DNA of 64,000 nt from Rivularia sp. MS3 (GTDB taxonomy: Bacteria > Cyanobacteriota > Cyanobacteriia > Cyanobacteriales > Nostocaceae): NCBI GenBank assembly GCA_019192545.1, contig JAHCMI010000040.1, positions 17,970 through 81,969 of the forward strand, given 5' to 3'. The position numbers were made by a program, and so were the translations under genes. The first letter of the stretch is position 1, and every line of letters begins with the position of its first letter. The notes beneath the pieces were generated by a model, which was given only the letters and a program-made list of their open reading frames with translations, was not told the origin of the DNA and made no database searches. Below, piece by piece: positions 17,525 to 26,612 of the stretch.

Positions 17525-18685
17525 TCAGTCTCCGATAAAAATAGGCGCATTAACTTCGTAATTTAAAAACGGAACTGGACCAATAAAATATGGTGTTGCT
17601 CCGCAGGCATTTTTGAAGCGAAAGAATAAAGCTGTATTAACTGTATCAGTCGTTTCCGACGGCTCCATAACTACTACTTTAAAAGCGCTTCCATAAGGCA
17701 ATCTTCCAGTGGGTTCCTTTCCTGCATTTACCGATTTTAAACAACCCCAACCACCTTCTACTTTTTGGTATTTTCCGCTAATCCAAGAACGTCCTTCAAA
17801 TTTGCTTCTAATGTTACGTCCTGAATTTTCTAAATCATCAAGTTCAATATATGGACAATCTTCCCCTTCACATGGCACAGAAAAGCCTGCTACATCCGAA
17901 CCAGATACCGTGCGTTGACGACGTTTTTCTGCACGACCCCAAATAAAATCAATTCTGGCAACTCTATTACCTACTTCTGTTAAGGGAAGGGGGAAAGAAG
18001 CTAAAGGTACAGCGTTTAATCCCGGAACATCTTCAATTAAAGTATTTTCCCAAGCATTGAAATTGGATAACTGTACTGCATCAAGATTAGGGATATCAGA
18101 AATTGTATATGTTGATAAGTCAATTTGATTAAGTTTTAACTTTTCTAAAGTCGGATTTTGGGATAAAAGGTTTGATAGAGTTGTATTAGTATTAGTTTGA
18201 GGAGATTCGGCTTTTAATAGCGTATTGATGGGTGGGATTTCCGAAGTATTAGTTTGCCCTAAATTGGGTACTACTTCTGCTAAATGTTGAATTGTTTGTT
18301 CTCCTAATAATGGAAAATCTTCTAAGTTAGAAGTGTTTAAATTGGAATCATTAGAAACACTTGTAATATTACTAAGGCTAAATAATTGGGGTTTTAAGGC
18401 TTCATCAATATCGCCTAATGTCAGGTATCTGTCTGGAGTATCCCCCACATTCCATTCACGAGATAATCCGTTAGCTTTTATTGAACCACTTTCTTGTATT
18501 GGTGGCATATTATTAAATGAAATCCTCTGCCAATCAGGTATTAATACTTGTTGACCTCCCTCTGAAGAAATCATACGGGTAGGTAAATTAGTTGGGCTTT
18601 GTGCAAAAGTTGAACTTGAGTAGATACTAATGGAAGCGGCGAGAATAGGGATAGCTTTTAAAGTTATAAATTGAGCAATTTTCAT
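17525..18685 (-). CDS. Secreted conjugation-associated protein
   Basis: 386 residues with a clear signal peptide (MKIAQFITL, hydrophobic stretch to about residue 25, cleavage after STFAQ). The middle (about 85-225) is rich in Leu/Asn/Pro with loosely repeated D-x-P-x-L-x-x-V patterns. The C-terminal domain (about 235-386) has several Cys (PCEGEDCPY, WGCLK, NACG), suggesting disulfides in the periplasm or outside. It lies 110 bp upstream of the small membrane gene that precedes virD4 and has its own promoter-like motif upstream. Family not named; it may be an adhesin or pilus-associated component. Confidence 0.65.
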   Translation of the reverse strand: MKIAQFITLKAIPILAASISIYSSSTFAQSPTNLPTRMISSEGGQQVLIPDWQRISFNNMPPIQESGSIKANGLSREWNVGDTPDRYLTLGDIDEALKPQLFSLSNITSVSNDSNLNTSNLEDFPLLGEQTIQHLAEVVPNLGQTNTSEIPPINTLLKAESPQTNTNTTLSNLLSQNPTLEKLKLNQIDLSTYTISDIPNLDAVQLSNFNAWENTLIEDVPGLNAVPLASFPLPLTEVGNRVARIDFIWGRAEKRRQRTVSGSDVAGFSVPCEGEDCPYIELDDLENSGRNIRSKFEGRSWISGKYQKVEGGWGCLKSVNAGKEPTGRLPYGSAFKVVVMEPSETTDTVNTALFFRFKNACGATPYFIGPVPFLNYEVNAPIFIGD

Positions 18686-18741
18686 TCATCTGTGTTGATA
18701 TATTATTTCTTATTTTTAGTTAATTATCAGCATGGAAGTAA

Positions 18742-18780
18742 TTCCCTATTGACGTAAAAGTATTTATCACAAAAGTCATA
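18742..18780 (-). promoter_or_regulatory. Promoter-like block shared with 34799-34836
   Basis: About 39 bp that align with the region upstream of the other transfer operon. On the minus strand it reads TATGACT...TTTACGTCA...AGGGAA. It lies 57-95 bp upstream of the secreted-protein start, where a promoter or operator is expected. Confidence 0.45.
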
Positions 18781-18880
18781 TTTTCATGTACTCGCAGGTA
18801 AACTACCGCAACACAACGGCTTTTAACCTCATTAAAATAAAGATGATACAAAAAATATTATTGCTAAGAACGGTAAAAGC

Positions 18881-19513
18881 ATGTCAAAACCTAAAATTCT
18901 TCAAGAAAATAAAGATTATACATTTCGCTCGTACTTTGAAATGACTTACGAGCCAGAAGAGATTTTAGCTGAATTTGGGTATAACTTGGTCAGGTCTAAA
19001 TTATCCCTACCAAAGACTCAAAAACCGCTTGATAGAATTGCGGATTTAAAAGACCGTATTGAACGAACTTTACCCCGTGTTAGTCTAACAAGTGAAACTG
19101 CTCGTCGCGAAACCCTTGTTGCACCATTATTATTAGAAGTTGCTACTTATTATTGTGACTGTCAGTTGCGTATTGAATATCCCTTAGCAGTAACTAAATG
19201 GTTAAAAGGAAACTTGGATTATTTGCTGCGTGCAAATCAAAGTCTTTTGGTAGTTGAAGCAAAAAAGGATGATATCACCAGAGGATTTACGCAAATGGCT
19301 GTAGAATTAATTGCTTTGTCTCAAATAGAAGAACAGCCATTTCAGTATGGGGCTGTAACAATTGGAGATGTTTGGCGTTTTGGTTTACTAGATGTCGAAG
19401 CTAAACGGATTACCGAAGATATTAAAATTTATTCGCTACCCGATGATTTAGAAGCGTTAATGCTTGTTTTGGTAGGGATTGTTGAGCGAAATTCTTTTAA
19501 TAATATTGTCTGA
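18881..19513 (+). CDS. PD-(D/E)XK nuclease-like protein (HsdR-N-like)
   Basis: 210 residues. The core NLDYLL followed by LLVVEAKKDD matches the D...ExK active site of the restriction-endonuclease fold (type I restriction R-subunit N-terminus and related cyanobacterial proteins). A predicted helical N-terminal region precedes it and a GDVWRFG strand follows. It is alone on the plus strand within a minus-strand run. A free-standing nuclease next to xisI remains suggests a mobile or conflict gene inserted into the transfer region. Function inferred from motif only. Confidence 0.65.
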   Translation: MSKPKILQENKDYTFRSYFEMTYEPEEILAEFGYNLVRSKLSLPKTQKPLDRIADLKDRIERTLPRVSLTSETARRETLVAPLLLEVATYYCDCQLRIEYPLAVTKWLKGNLDYLLRANQSLLVVEAKKDDITRGFTQMAVELIALSQIEEQPFQYGAVTIGDVWRFGLLDVEAKRITEDIKIYSLPDDLEALMLVLVGIVERNSFNNIV

Positions 19514-19546
19514 AGTACCTTTTTTTAATGCTTTATAACTGTCAAA

Positions 19547-19667
19547 CAAAATGGTACTGAAGTTAGAATTGCTAATCAATTGGTTGAAATGGGAGTACCC
19601 AAGCAGGATATTCCTTAGCTTTTCATGAGCCATATATACGTCAGTTTAGCGAGGCAGGGGACTTGAA
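19547..19667 (+). pseudogene. xisI: xisI fragment with frameshift
   Basis: The frame reads QNGTEVRIANQLVEMGVPKQDI, matching the C-terminal part of XisI (compare NGTEINIAEELVSMGIPKQDI in the intact copy at 47144-47479). It stops, then continues in another frame as EPYIRQFSEA, matching the usual xisI ending. The 5' two thirds of the gene are absent. Confidence 0.75.
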
Positions 19668-19683
19668 TATTAGCTTATTATTT

Positions 19684-21267
19684 TCAACAGTCAAATAAGC
19701 AAGAAGGTTCTTTAGCCCACCTACTTGTATCTGGTGATGCAGCCGGACGAGCGTAAGCAGCTTTATTGCGAATCTCTACAATTTTATCTTCTTCCCGAAT
19801 CATACTGGGTGTGAATTGCGATCGCACTTTCAAAAAGTCTCCCACACTTACATTCAAAGGTTGTTTCCCAAGTTCATGGGCTGGAAACTTCTTAGTATTC
19901 CGATAAAATACTTCCTCGGCAGTTTTTCTCACCACCAGCGCGATTTCTGCCGGAGTAAGTAGCTTCGTCTCTCTTAACAAGCGCAACCAATCTTTTTCGC
20001 AAAAATCTAATCCTGGGAAATATTTAGCTAGGTGCAATTTGAATATCTCATACCTCGCTCCAGCATGAGGAAGGTCTACGAAAATAATCTCATCAAAACG
20101 GCGTATCAATTCCGGAGGTAGGAATTCTAACCTGTTAACGGTAGCCATAACTAAAACCTGAGAAGTTCGTTCTTGCATCCACGTCAATAACTTCCCGGCT
20201 AATTGACGCGATACACCACCGTCCGAATCGGAATCGAAACCAGCAAATCCCTTCTCGAAGTCATCAAAATATAGAACTAAACCATGTTCTCCATTCGCAT
20301 CACAAAATTGTAAAAACTCTCGTAAATTCTTCCTTGATTCGTATGCAGTAGCACCCCGTAATCCAGCCCAGTCAGCAGCAACCATTGGAACACCCATTTT
20401 CTTGGCTGCTAATTTAGCACTCAAAGATTTACCCGTTCCCGGTGGTCCCCAAAGAATCATACCTTTTGGGAAGCTAAGGTTATGTTGTTGTGCTTCTGGT
20501 TTTAGTAGTATTGCAGCACGTTCTAAAATTTCTTCTAATAAGTCTAAACCAGCAGCGTTCGGTACATCTGGTTCATTTATAAATTCCACACCCTGTCCTT
20601 TTAATTTGGTCTTCTTATAATCCAATACTCCACCAATTAATTCTTCTAAGGTATAAGTAAATTCAGATAAACGTTTCAATAACATTTCTAATTCACCAAG
20701 CGGTAAACCTAAACAAGTGCGGACTAAAGTTTCATACTCCAAAATGTTGACATTAGTTGTAGAAAATTTATCATTACAAAAGTTTTGAACAATGGTTTTA
20801 ATATCTGACGGACTAGGTAATGGATTAATTAATATTGGAATTAAAGGTGCTAGCGAGTGAGGAAGTTCAACATAACTTTCCATACATATGAGAAACCTTG
20901 GCACCGAATTTGCAGCTAAGTAATAAACTAAGTTACTCAGCATCATCTCCGTTTGCACAGACAATTTACCTGTCATATTATCGGGTGAAATTGTACCTTC
21001 AAAAACAAATATTCCTGGTATATCAGGATGTTGTAATAACCAATTTAATCCTGAAATGCATTGATGTTGAGTAGATATAAGTTGTTGATTATTATTGAAC
21101 AGTTGTAACTGAGAATAGCCCTCATTCCAAAAATATAAAGGTAAACAAAGTTTTTGGGCTAATTCATGAATAAATTCTAGTATTTTAAATCTTTCAGTAA
21201 TAGGGCTTTCTATTGCAACAACATTTTGTTTACTGTCAAATAGTAATGGTAAATCATTTAAATTCAT
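19684..21267 (-). CDS. AAA+ ATPase, Ycf46-like
   Basis: 527 residues. The N-terminal half (about 1-210) is divergent. The AAA+ module has Walker A ILWGPPGTGKS (near 275), Walker B LVLYFDDFEKG, a sensor VMATVNRLEFLPPEL and an arginine finger in IRRFDE. This combination and the long N-terminal domain resemble Ycf46-type ATPases of cyanobacteria and plastids. It probably remodels a protein complex; the substrate is unknown. It is divergent from the small gene at 21322 and convergent with the xisI remnant. Confidence 0.75.
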   Translation of the reverse strand: MNLNDLPLLFDSKQNVVAIESPITERFKILEFIHELAQKLCLPLYFWNEGYSQLQLFNNNQQLISTQHQCISGLNWLLQHPDIPGIFVFEGTISPDNMTGKLSVQTEMMLSNLVYYLAANSVPRFLICMESYVELPHSLAPLIPILINPLPSPSDIKTIVQNFCNDKFSTTNVNILEYETLVRTCLGLPLGELEMLLKRLSEFTYTLEELIGGVLDYKKTKLKGQGVEFINEPDVPNAAGLDLLEEILERAAILLKPEAQQHNLSFPKGMILWGPPGTGKSLSAKLAAKKMGVPMVAADWAGLRGATAYESRKNLREFLQFCDANGEHGLVLYFDDFEKGFAGFDSDSDGGVSRQLAGKLLTWMQERTSQVLVMATVNRLEFLPPELIRRFDEIIFVDLPHAGARYEIFKLHLAKYFPGLDFCEKDWLRLLRETKLLTPAEIALVVRKTAEEVFYRNTKKFPAHELGKQPLNVSVGDFLKVRSQFTPSMIREEDKIVEIRNKAAYARPAASPDTSRWAKEPSCLFDC

Positions 21268-21321
21268 AATTAGTGTATGCTCCTAACAAGAGAAAATACG
21301 GTTTCAATCTAATAGGTAATA

Positions 21322-21705
21322 ATGAGCAAAAATACCGAAGGTTTAGAACAGATTTTAGGTACAACAATCACGGAATATACTCCCAACGCAATTAAATTTA
21401 GTAATTTATCTTTAGATGTATTAGAACAATTACTTAATAAAGGTTATACAAGAGAGGATAAATATTTCAATGGTTCACCCACCATAGGTAAATTTATTGA
21501 GTTTGGTAAACGTTGTGTTGAAATGAGAGCAGTGGCAACATTTGACGGAGTAGGTTTTAAAAACCAAACTTCAGATGTAGTTATTGACGCGATAAAAGTT
21601 ATTGGAGTTAAAGATTTAGATTTTGCAGGGGAATTTATAAAATTTGTACAAGGATGTGATGAAATAGAAGTATCCTCAGAATATTTATTTGCTTGGTGGG
21701 ATTAG
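21322..21705 (+). CDS. Small hypothetical acidic protein
   Basis: 127 residues, no recognised domain, starting 54 bp from the divergent AAA+ ATPase gene. The pattern of alternating strands and helices (FSNLSLDVLEQLLNKGY, then FIEFGKRCVEMRAVATFDG) looks like a folded domain. One of two 62-bp direct repeats begins 2 bp after its stop codon. Confidence 0.5.
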   Translation: MSKNTEGLEQILGTTITEYTPNAIKFSNLSLDVLEQLLNKGYTREDKYFNGSPTIGKFIEFGKRCVEMRAVATFDGVGFKNQTSDVVIDAIKVIGVKDLDFAGEFIKFVQGCDEIEVSSEYLFAWWD

Positions 21706-21706
21706 G

Positions 21707-21768
21707 ATTCTATTTCATGTTAAAAAAAAATTTTCTCGTATTTATTGTAAATAAGTTTTTCGGTAATT
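21707..21768. repeat. 62-bp direct repeat, copy 1
   Basis: Aligns without gaps to 22983-23044 with about five mismatches. On the minus strand this copy still encodes NYRKTYLQ and a stop, the exact C-terminus of the nuclease-like gene at 23018-23932, with a synonymous change in the Tyr codon. Confidence 0.9.
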
Positions 21769-21855
21769 AAAACTCTGCTTGTAAGCTTTAGATGTGATTT
21801 TTTCGGGGAATAGGGAATGTATAGTAATATTTGTCAAAATCCTAAGATTCTAAGT

Positions 21856-22203
21856 TTAGTTTCCAATAGCTTGCCTGCGAGAATAAATCTCTTCTAGAAG
21901 TAAATCTCGTAGTTCATTGGCAATATCCGAGGGCGGATAACCCGCGAGTGCACGTCCTATTAGCCTTTCTGCTTCTCGTAATTCTGAACATTCTACAGCA
22001 AGCATTGCAGCACTTCGATGAAGAACGGATCTAGTAGGTTCAAGGTCTAATAAGTTCGCCACTAGGTTTGCGGCAGCTTGTTCTTGAGCAAAGGCAGCTT
22101 TGGTTAACTCCTTGGCAATGTTAGTATCACCCCGTTGACGCGCATTCGCTGCTTGGTCAACAAGTTCCATTGCTTCTCTATGTAAAATTTCTACGTCTTG
22201 CAT
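21856..22203 (-). CDS. Hypothetical helical protein (TPR/HEPN-like), second gene of an inserted pair
   Basis: 115 residues, almost entirely helical and Ala/Glu-rich (DQAANARQRGDTNIAKELTK, AMLAVECSELREAERLIGRA), recalling paired TPR helices or HEPN-type adaptors. It overlaps the upstream gene by 13 bp. Codon choice and base composition are visibly more GC-rich than in neighbours. With its partner it forms a two-gene module bounded by 62-bp direct repeats. Confidence 0.65.
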   Translation of the reverse strand: MQDVEILHREAMELVDQAANARQRGDTNIAKELTKAAFAQEQAAANLVANLLDLEPTRSVLHRSAAMLAVECSELREAERLIGRALAGYPPSDIANELRDLLLEEIYSRRQAIGN

Positions 22204-22757
22204 TTTTCAATTATGCGGGTGCCTGGTGTACCAAATTCAACGACGCAGACGTAGCCAGGTGACAAAGTATCCGAAGGGCTAATCTGTTCTAGCTTCATTT
22301 TAACTCTTGATTCAACAATGCTTTTGGAGCCTCTACGAATACCGGAGACTTCGAGACGAGCCTTTCTTTGAAACAAAGTGCTTGGGTTGTCAATAGAACC
22401 TAACCAAAAATCAAAGCCAAAATTTTTTCCTTTGATAGAGCGCTCAATTACGGTCAGACCTGTAAGATATGGCATAATAAGTGCGGCAATTCCATAGGCT
22501 CCGTACTCCGTGGCAACTTCTTGATCGGCATTAAAGCGACGTATAGTGTCATTAATCGGATTCCATTGCAGTTCGACCTCAGTGTCTTGTATACCATTGA
22601 TTTGAAGGTTGACACGAAAAGGATGATTTTGGTCGTCCAAACAAACTGCCGCAGCGTCTCGGCAGGTAGCTCCAAAGGTCAGCGACCATCCAGGTCGTTC
22701 TGGCTTGGATCGACAAAGGTCATCTAGCTGCAAAAGCTCTGGTATATTATTTATCAT
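22191..22757 (-). CDS. Hypothetical protein, first gene of an inserted pair
   Basis: 188 residues, beta-rich and soluble, no family recognised. It is GC-richer than the transfer genes around it. It overlaps the 115-residue helical protein by 13 bp, so the two are probably co-translated and work together. The 225 bp between it and repeat copy 2 contain no gene that I can see. Confidence 0.6.
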   Translation of the reverse strand: MINNIPELLQLDDLCRSKPERPGWSLTFGATCRDAAAVCLDDQNHPFRVNLQINGIQDTEVELQWNPINDTIRRFNADQEVATEYGAYGIAALIMPYLTGLTVIERSIKGKNFGFDFWLGSIDNPSTLFQRKARLEVSGIRRGSKSIVESRVKMKLEQISPSDTLSPGYVCVVEFGTPGTRIIEKCKT

Positions 22758-22982
22758 TAATAATTAAAACTATTGCAGTTTTCCATATAGCAATTTCTTC
22801 AATATCAATACCATATTTGAGAGCAAGGGCTGCAACTGTTGCTTGAAAATGTGGGAGCGTTCACGCGGCTAGGGTCGCTACCGTAGGTATTGCGTGGGTC
22901 TGTGCGTGGTGCAAATACTCTTGTACCCGCTTGTCCGCAGGGCAGGTTAATGACAATAAAATGAGTTAATTTTGGGTAATAA

Positions 22983-23044
22983 ATTCTATTTCATATAAGA
23001 ATAAAATTTTCTCGTATTTATTGTAAATAAGTTTTTCGATAATT
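22983..23044. repeat. 62-bp direct repeat, copy 2 (3' end of the nuclease-like gene)
   Basis: Second copy of the repeat at 21707-21768. It covers the last codons and the downstream flank of the gene at 23018-23932. Between the copies lies the two-gene module at 21856-22757. Confidence 0.9.
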
Positions 23045-23932
23045 GTCCTTTGCCCACTTCTTCGCTTGCTTAATAGTCCACATGGGTTCGGGTGGTAATG
23101 ATGGTACATTATTTAACTGACTCAAGAAAGTAAAATCACCTGAAACTCTAGCAATAACTTGAGCTATCAATTTGCAACAACTATAAGGATATTTAACAGC
23201 TTGCTTCTCACTAAAACGAATAACCACCCAATTATTGTTATTAAAAAATTGATTTCTAATCTTGTCTTTTCCTTGGTCAATACAATGATGTGGTGCTTTG
23301 GTATTACCTACATATGGTTCGTCAATTTCTATATCGATGCTTAAACCGCTTGTATGTACTATTAAAAAATCTGCTGAGTAAGGGTGGGGGAATTTTGGGT
23401 TATGAAATGCTACTCCTTGAACAATATTTGGAAAGATGCGCTTAGTAATTTGATAAAAAGTTTTTTCAGAAACACCATTCTGAGCATCACTTTCACCTAC
23501 TGGTTGTAATACTTTTCCATTCAGCCAAAGATTTAGTTTTGCTTCACGCTTCGGTAAACGCATTACTACTTTATTCTCTTTCTTAGTTTTTAGTTGAATA
23601 GAACTAGGAATATTTTTCTTGCTTGATTGTTTATGTAAGTTGGATATAAAACATGAGCAGCCTAAATTGATAGAAGCCCATACAGCAACAATTAGCCAGA
23701 ACGGATATAAACCAAAGAAATAAAAACAAATAGAGATAAATAAATTGATATAAATCAATATATAAAATATTTTGTTTAAAACATAGTTACTGTCATTTGT
23801 TTCTTTGTTTGGTAAATTGGTTTGATTACTATCAATTCGATGAAAATCTTGCTTAAAATTTGCTGTCGGATTCTCTGCAATAAATTTAAGTATTAAACGG
23901 GGATAAAATATTGCAGGATAATACTGGTTCAC
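23018..23932 (-). CDS. Membrane-anchored PD-(D/E)XK nuclease-like protein
   Basis: 304 residues from a GTG. Two hydrophobic segments lie at about 52-70 and 73-92. A soluble domain (about 120-270) has YSADFLIV followed by LSIDIEIDEPYVG and then WVVIRFSE, the D...ExD/E arrangement of restriction-like nucleases of the DUF559/very-short-patch type. The conserved tail is WTIKQAKKWAKDNYRK. It follows the VirB9-like gene at 28 bp on the same strand, so it is co-transcribed with transfer genes. No assignment beyond the fold is offered. Confidence 0.6.
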   Translation of the reverse strand: MNQYYPAIFYPRLILKFIAENPTANFKQDFHRIDSNQTNLPNKETNDSNYVLNKIFYILIYINLFISICFYFFGLYPFWLIVAVWASINLGCSCFISNLHKQSSKKNIPSSIQLKTKKENKVVMRLPKREAKLNLWLNGKVLQPVGESDAQNGVSEKTFYQITKRIFPNIVQGVAFHNPKFPHPYSADFLIVHTSGLSIDIEIDEPYVGNTKAPHHCIDQGKDKIRNQFFNNNNWVVIRFSEKQAVKYPYSCCKLIAQVIARVSGDFTFLSQLNNVPSLPPEPMWTIKQAKKWAKDNYRKTYLQ

Positions 23933-23960
23933 TTAATTGCCATTGATTTCAAAATTGGTA

Positions 23961-24704
23961 TTAATTATTTGATTGAGGTTGTTTGGGTAAAGGTTGTTTT
24001 AAACTATCTTCAATTCCTAATAATCCTAATTCAGTTAATAAAGGTAAACTAACTTTTGTATTTTGAGCAATTTCAACCAAAGATTTATCTGAGGTATTTC
24101 GAGCCAACGTAATAAATTCTCTCACTTTAGTAACAACTGGGTCGGATGGTGGAGTATAACCCTTACGAATAGCAGAAACCAAACCACGTTCAATATCGCT
24201 AATCGTCGCTCTCCTGAAAGAACCTACCCGTAAAGTCGGCTCCCTCCTCGACGGATTTGGAGTTTGATTGGATATATTTAAGCCACTATAAGCAGGTGAG
24301 CTATTACTATGAAGTAAGTTAAAAGTGTATAAATGAAATTTACCGTCACTAGCTCTAGTTTTTACAAATAAATTTGTAACATTCGTTGTTGTCAAATTAG
24401 GAAATTTTAAAGGCTTTATTTTACGTAGAAAAATAGTTGTGGCTTGTCCGTTATCTAAAGGTGTATCAGTAGCATAAGTAAAGTGAGTCGGGTCTGCTAG
24501 AAAAATTTGAGTAATACGTTCGTTAACTTTTGAAAAATCAATCGCAGTTGCTCGACCAGTCCAAACTTTTACGTCAATAGCTTTTGAGTCTAAACCTCTA
24601 GCTTGGTTCGCATTGACTGTTAGGATAGCGGATTGAGCATAGCTTGGAGATGCTAGGAGTATAGTTGTAGATATTCCAAGAGAGAAGATGGTTAGTTTTT
24701 TCAT
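23961..24704 (-). CDS. VirB9/TrbG-like periplasmic T4SS component
   Basis: 247 residues with a signal peptide (MKKLTIFSLGISTTILLASPSYAQS). The mature N-terminal domain follows the VirB9/CagX pattern: a G-R-A-T-x-I-D-F strand, ITQIFLADPTHF, a L-R-K-I-K-P motif and TNLFVKTR followed by a L-Y-T-F-N-L strand. The usual C-terminal beta-sandwich that joins VirB7/VirB10 is not obvious; a Pro/Asn linker and a helical tail take its place. It follows the VirB10-like gene, an inversion of the usual B9-B10 order. Confidence 0.6.
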   Translation of the reverse strand: MKKLTIFSLGISTTILLASPSYAQSAILTVNANQARGLDSKAIDVKVWTGRATAIDFSKVNERITQIFLADPTHFTYATDTPLDNGQATTIFLRKIKPLKFPNLTTTNVTNLFVKTRASDGKFHLYTFNLLHSNSSPAYSGLNISNQTPNPSRREPTLRVGSFRRATISDIERGLVSAIRKGYTPPSDPVVTKVREFITLARNTSDKSLVEIAQNTKVSLPLLTELGLLGIEDSLKQPLPKQPQSNN

Positions 24705-24715
24705 ATCCGTTTTAA

Positions 24716-24852
24716 AAAGGAGTGGAGGAGGGGGAGAGGGGGAGAGTGGGGGAAAGGAGGGAGTTACAGAAGTAAAGAATTAGAAGGTAGAAGAATCGTT
24801 TACTGATTCATCCCCCGCTCCCCCACTCCCCCACTCCTCCCCTCCTCCTCTC
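24716..24852. repeat. Inverted pair of GGGGGAGAG tracts overlapping the virB10-like 3' end
   Basis: Purine arm 24716-24766 and pyrimidine arm 24812-24852. The second arm encodes the last residues of the VirB10-like protein (E/R/S/G-rich) and contains its stop codon region. Confidence 0.8.
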
Positions 24853-26488
24853 TGACCTCAAAGAAGTTACTAAAAACAACCGAAACCTTCGTCCCCACTG
24901 GTACAACCGCAACATCGGGACGATTCATAATTTCGTTAGAAGCTTTATTCGCACGTTGGCTTAATCGTTGTGACATGGGTTTGAAAAATCCTTCTACAGC
25001 TGCGGCTAAAAGATTTGGTTTTCTAGCTTTAGTGTTAAATGTCTGACTACTAAAACTATTATTAGAAATGACCGTCGAAGATTGACTTTGATTTTGGTTA
25101 AAGACTTCTCCAGCACGACCTGCTGCTCCTAACAATCCAATCAAAATATCTTGTTGAGCAATTGCTTTACCTTTATCAGCAATAGATTTTGCAAGTAAAG
25201 GTTTGTTTTTTTCTCCTCGAATTAAAATCGTATTTTTCGGTATCGTTTTTTGTTGAATTCTACCAGCAGAATCTTTATAAACAACTGCAACAACACTTTG
25301 TTTAACAAGTTTATTTATTTTAGAAACTGAATGTATTTCTGCAATTAAAATAGTTCCCTTTGCTAATGCTACACGTTTATCCATAGATAAAACGTCTTCT
25401 TGTAGTTCAACAGCAAAGCGTTCCTGATTGTTATCTTCCTCATTCCAAATTATTGGTACTAAAACAGATGCTTCTGCACTTGTTCCTATTTGAACTTGAA
25501 TTGGAGAATTGGAAGCAGTAATAGTTTCTTGCTGCAAATTAGGAGGAGTTCGATTTAAAATCCCCCATTCTCCAGGTGTTTGATTCTCATAAGACTTTCT
25601 GTTTAAATTATTACTGCCATTGGTTGTTACTGTTGACAGAGTAGATGTTCGGGGTTCTTTCACTCTATTGGAAGCGTTAGCAAAAATAACTTCAGATGAA
25701 TTACTTTCGGTATTTGCACTCGTGTAATTGCTTTTTGATTCAGATTTATCTGGTAACGATTGTGCTTGTTCAAATGATTGATTATTGTTTGAAAAATTAT
25801 TATTGAGTGATGTTGTTTGTTGTCCTAATGTAGCTAGTTTATTCCAACGCTCAAAGGGGTCTATTTTTTCAATTTTAGTTGGAGAGGGAGCGGGAGAAGT
25901 TTTGGCAACTGTACTCTTTGGTTGAAACTGATTTGGTACTGTTTCTCGGATTATTCTTGGTGGTGATGGTACTGTTTCTCGAATGATTCTTGGTGGTGAT
26001 GGGACTTTTTCTCGGATGATTCTAGGTTTCGGGGGTTTTGGTTTGCGAGCGGTTCTTACGGGTTTACTGGGCTTTGGTTTTGGTGGTGGTACTTCTTTTT
26101 CTGGTTGTTCAAGATTCCGACTGGCTTGGTTCCGTAGCGCTAATTCAGCTTTAAGGCGTGCTGCTTCATCATTTTCCTCATTAAAAACTTTTGATGTTGG
26201 CTTTGGTGTCGGAACTTTTACAACTGGTTTAGGAGAGAAGAAAATTGACCAAATCATCCAACCAAAGCCCATAACACCACCGACTACCGCAGAGGCGATC
26301 GCAAATCTAATTAAAGGATTTTCGCTTCCCAATTGCGGCTCTGCTTGTTCGTTATCTTGCTCAATTAAAAATTCCTCGTCAATCAAAGCTACTTGTTCGG
26401 GTTGATATCCCGATATCTCCAATTCCTCTTCCGGAGTTAGTTCATCATCAACAAGTGAAGAATGATGGTTTTCTTGATTAGTGTTCAT
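24800..26488 (-). CDS. VirB10/TrbI-like T4SS scaffold protein
   Basis: 562 residues: an acidic cytoplasmic N-terminus, one membrane segment (about 67-88, IRFAIASAVVGGVMGFGWMI), and a Pro/Lys-rich spacer with repeated PSPPRIIRETV units (about 140-195). A long S/N-rich linker follows, then the C-terminal TrbI domain (about 340-545; VLSMDKRVALAKGTILIAEI, DILIGLLGAAGRAGEVFNQ, VAVVPVGTKVSVVF). VirB10 spans the envelope and senses ATP use. The last 15 residues come from a repeat tract. It lies between the VirB8- and VirB9-like genes. Confidence 0.85.
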   Translation of the reverse strand: MNTNQENHHSSLVDDELTPEEELEISGYQPEQVALIDEEFLIEQDNEQAEPQLGSENPLIRFAIASAVVGGVMGFGWMIWSIFFSPKPVVKVPTPKPTSKVFNEENDEAARLKAELALRNQASRNLEQPEKEVPPPKPKPSKPVRTARKPKPPKPRIIREKVPSPPRIIRETVPSPPRIIRETVPNQFQPKSTVAKTSPAPSPTKIEKIDPFERWNKLATLGQQTTSLNNNFSNNNQSFEQAQSLPDKSESKSNYTSANTESNSSEVIFANASNRVKEPRTSTLSTVTTNGSNNLNRKSYENQTPGEWGILNRTPPNLQQETITASNSPIQVQIGTSAEASVLVPIIWNEEDNNQERFAVELQEDVLSMDKRVALAKGTILIAEIHSVSKINKLVKQSVVAVVYKDSAGRIQQKTIPKNTILIRGEKNKPLLAKSIADKGKAIAQQDILIGLLGAAGRAGEVFNQNQSQSSTVISNNSFSSQTFNTKARKPNLLAAAVEGFFKPMSQRLSQRANKASNEIMNRPDVAVVPVGTKVSVVFSNFFEVREEEGRSGGVGERGMNQ

Positions 26489-26543
26489 ATAAAATTACTA
26501 TTTAATAGTTTTAAAAAGCAGAAAGAATTAAAAAATACATAAA

Positions 26544-26612
26544 TTCCTCCCTCCCTCACTCTCTCCCTCTCTCACTCCCTCACTCCATCATTCCCCCTCT
26601 CCCCCTCCTCTT
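26544..26612. repeat. Pyrimidine repeat tract at the virB8-like 3' end
   Basis: Tandem CTCCCTCACTC units followed by CCCCCTCTCCCCCTCCTC. The end of the VirB8-like gene (GKRGGGEGE) is translated from it. Confidence 0.75.
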
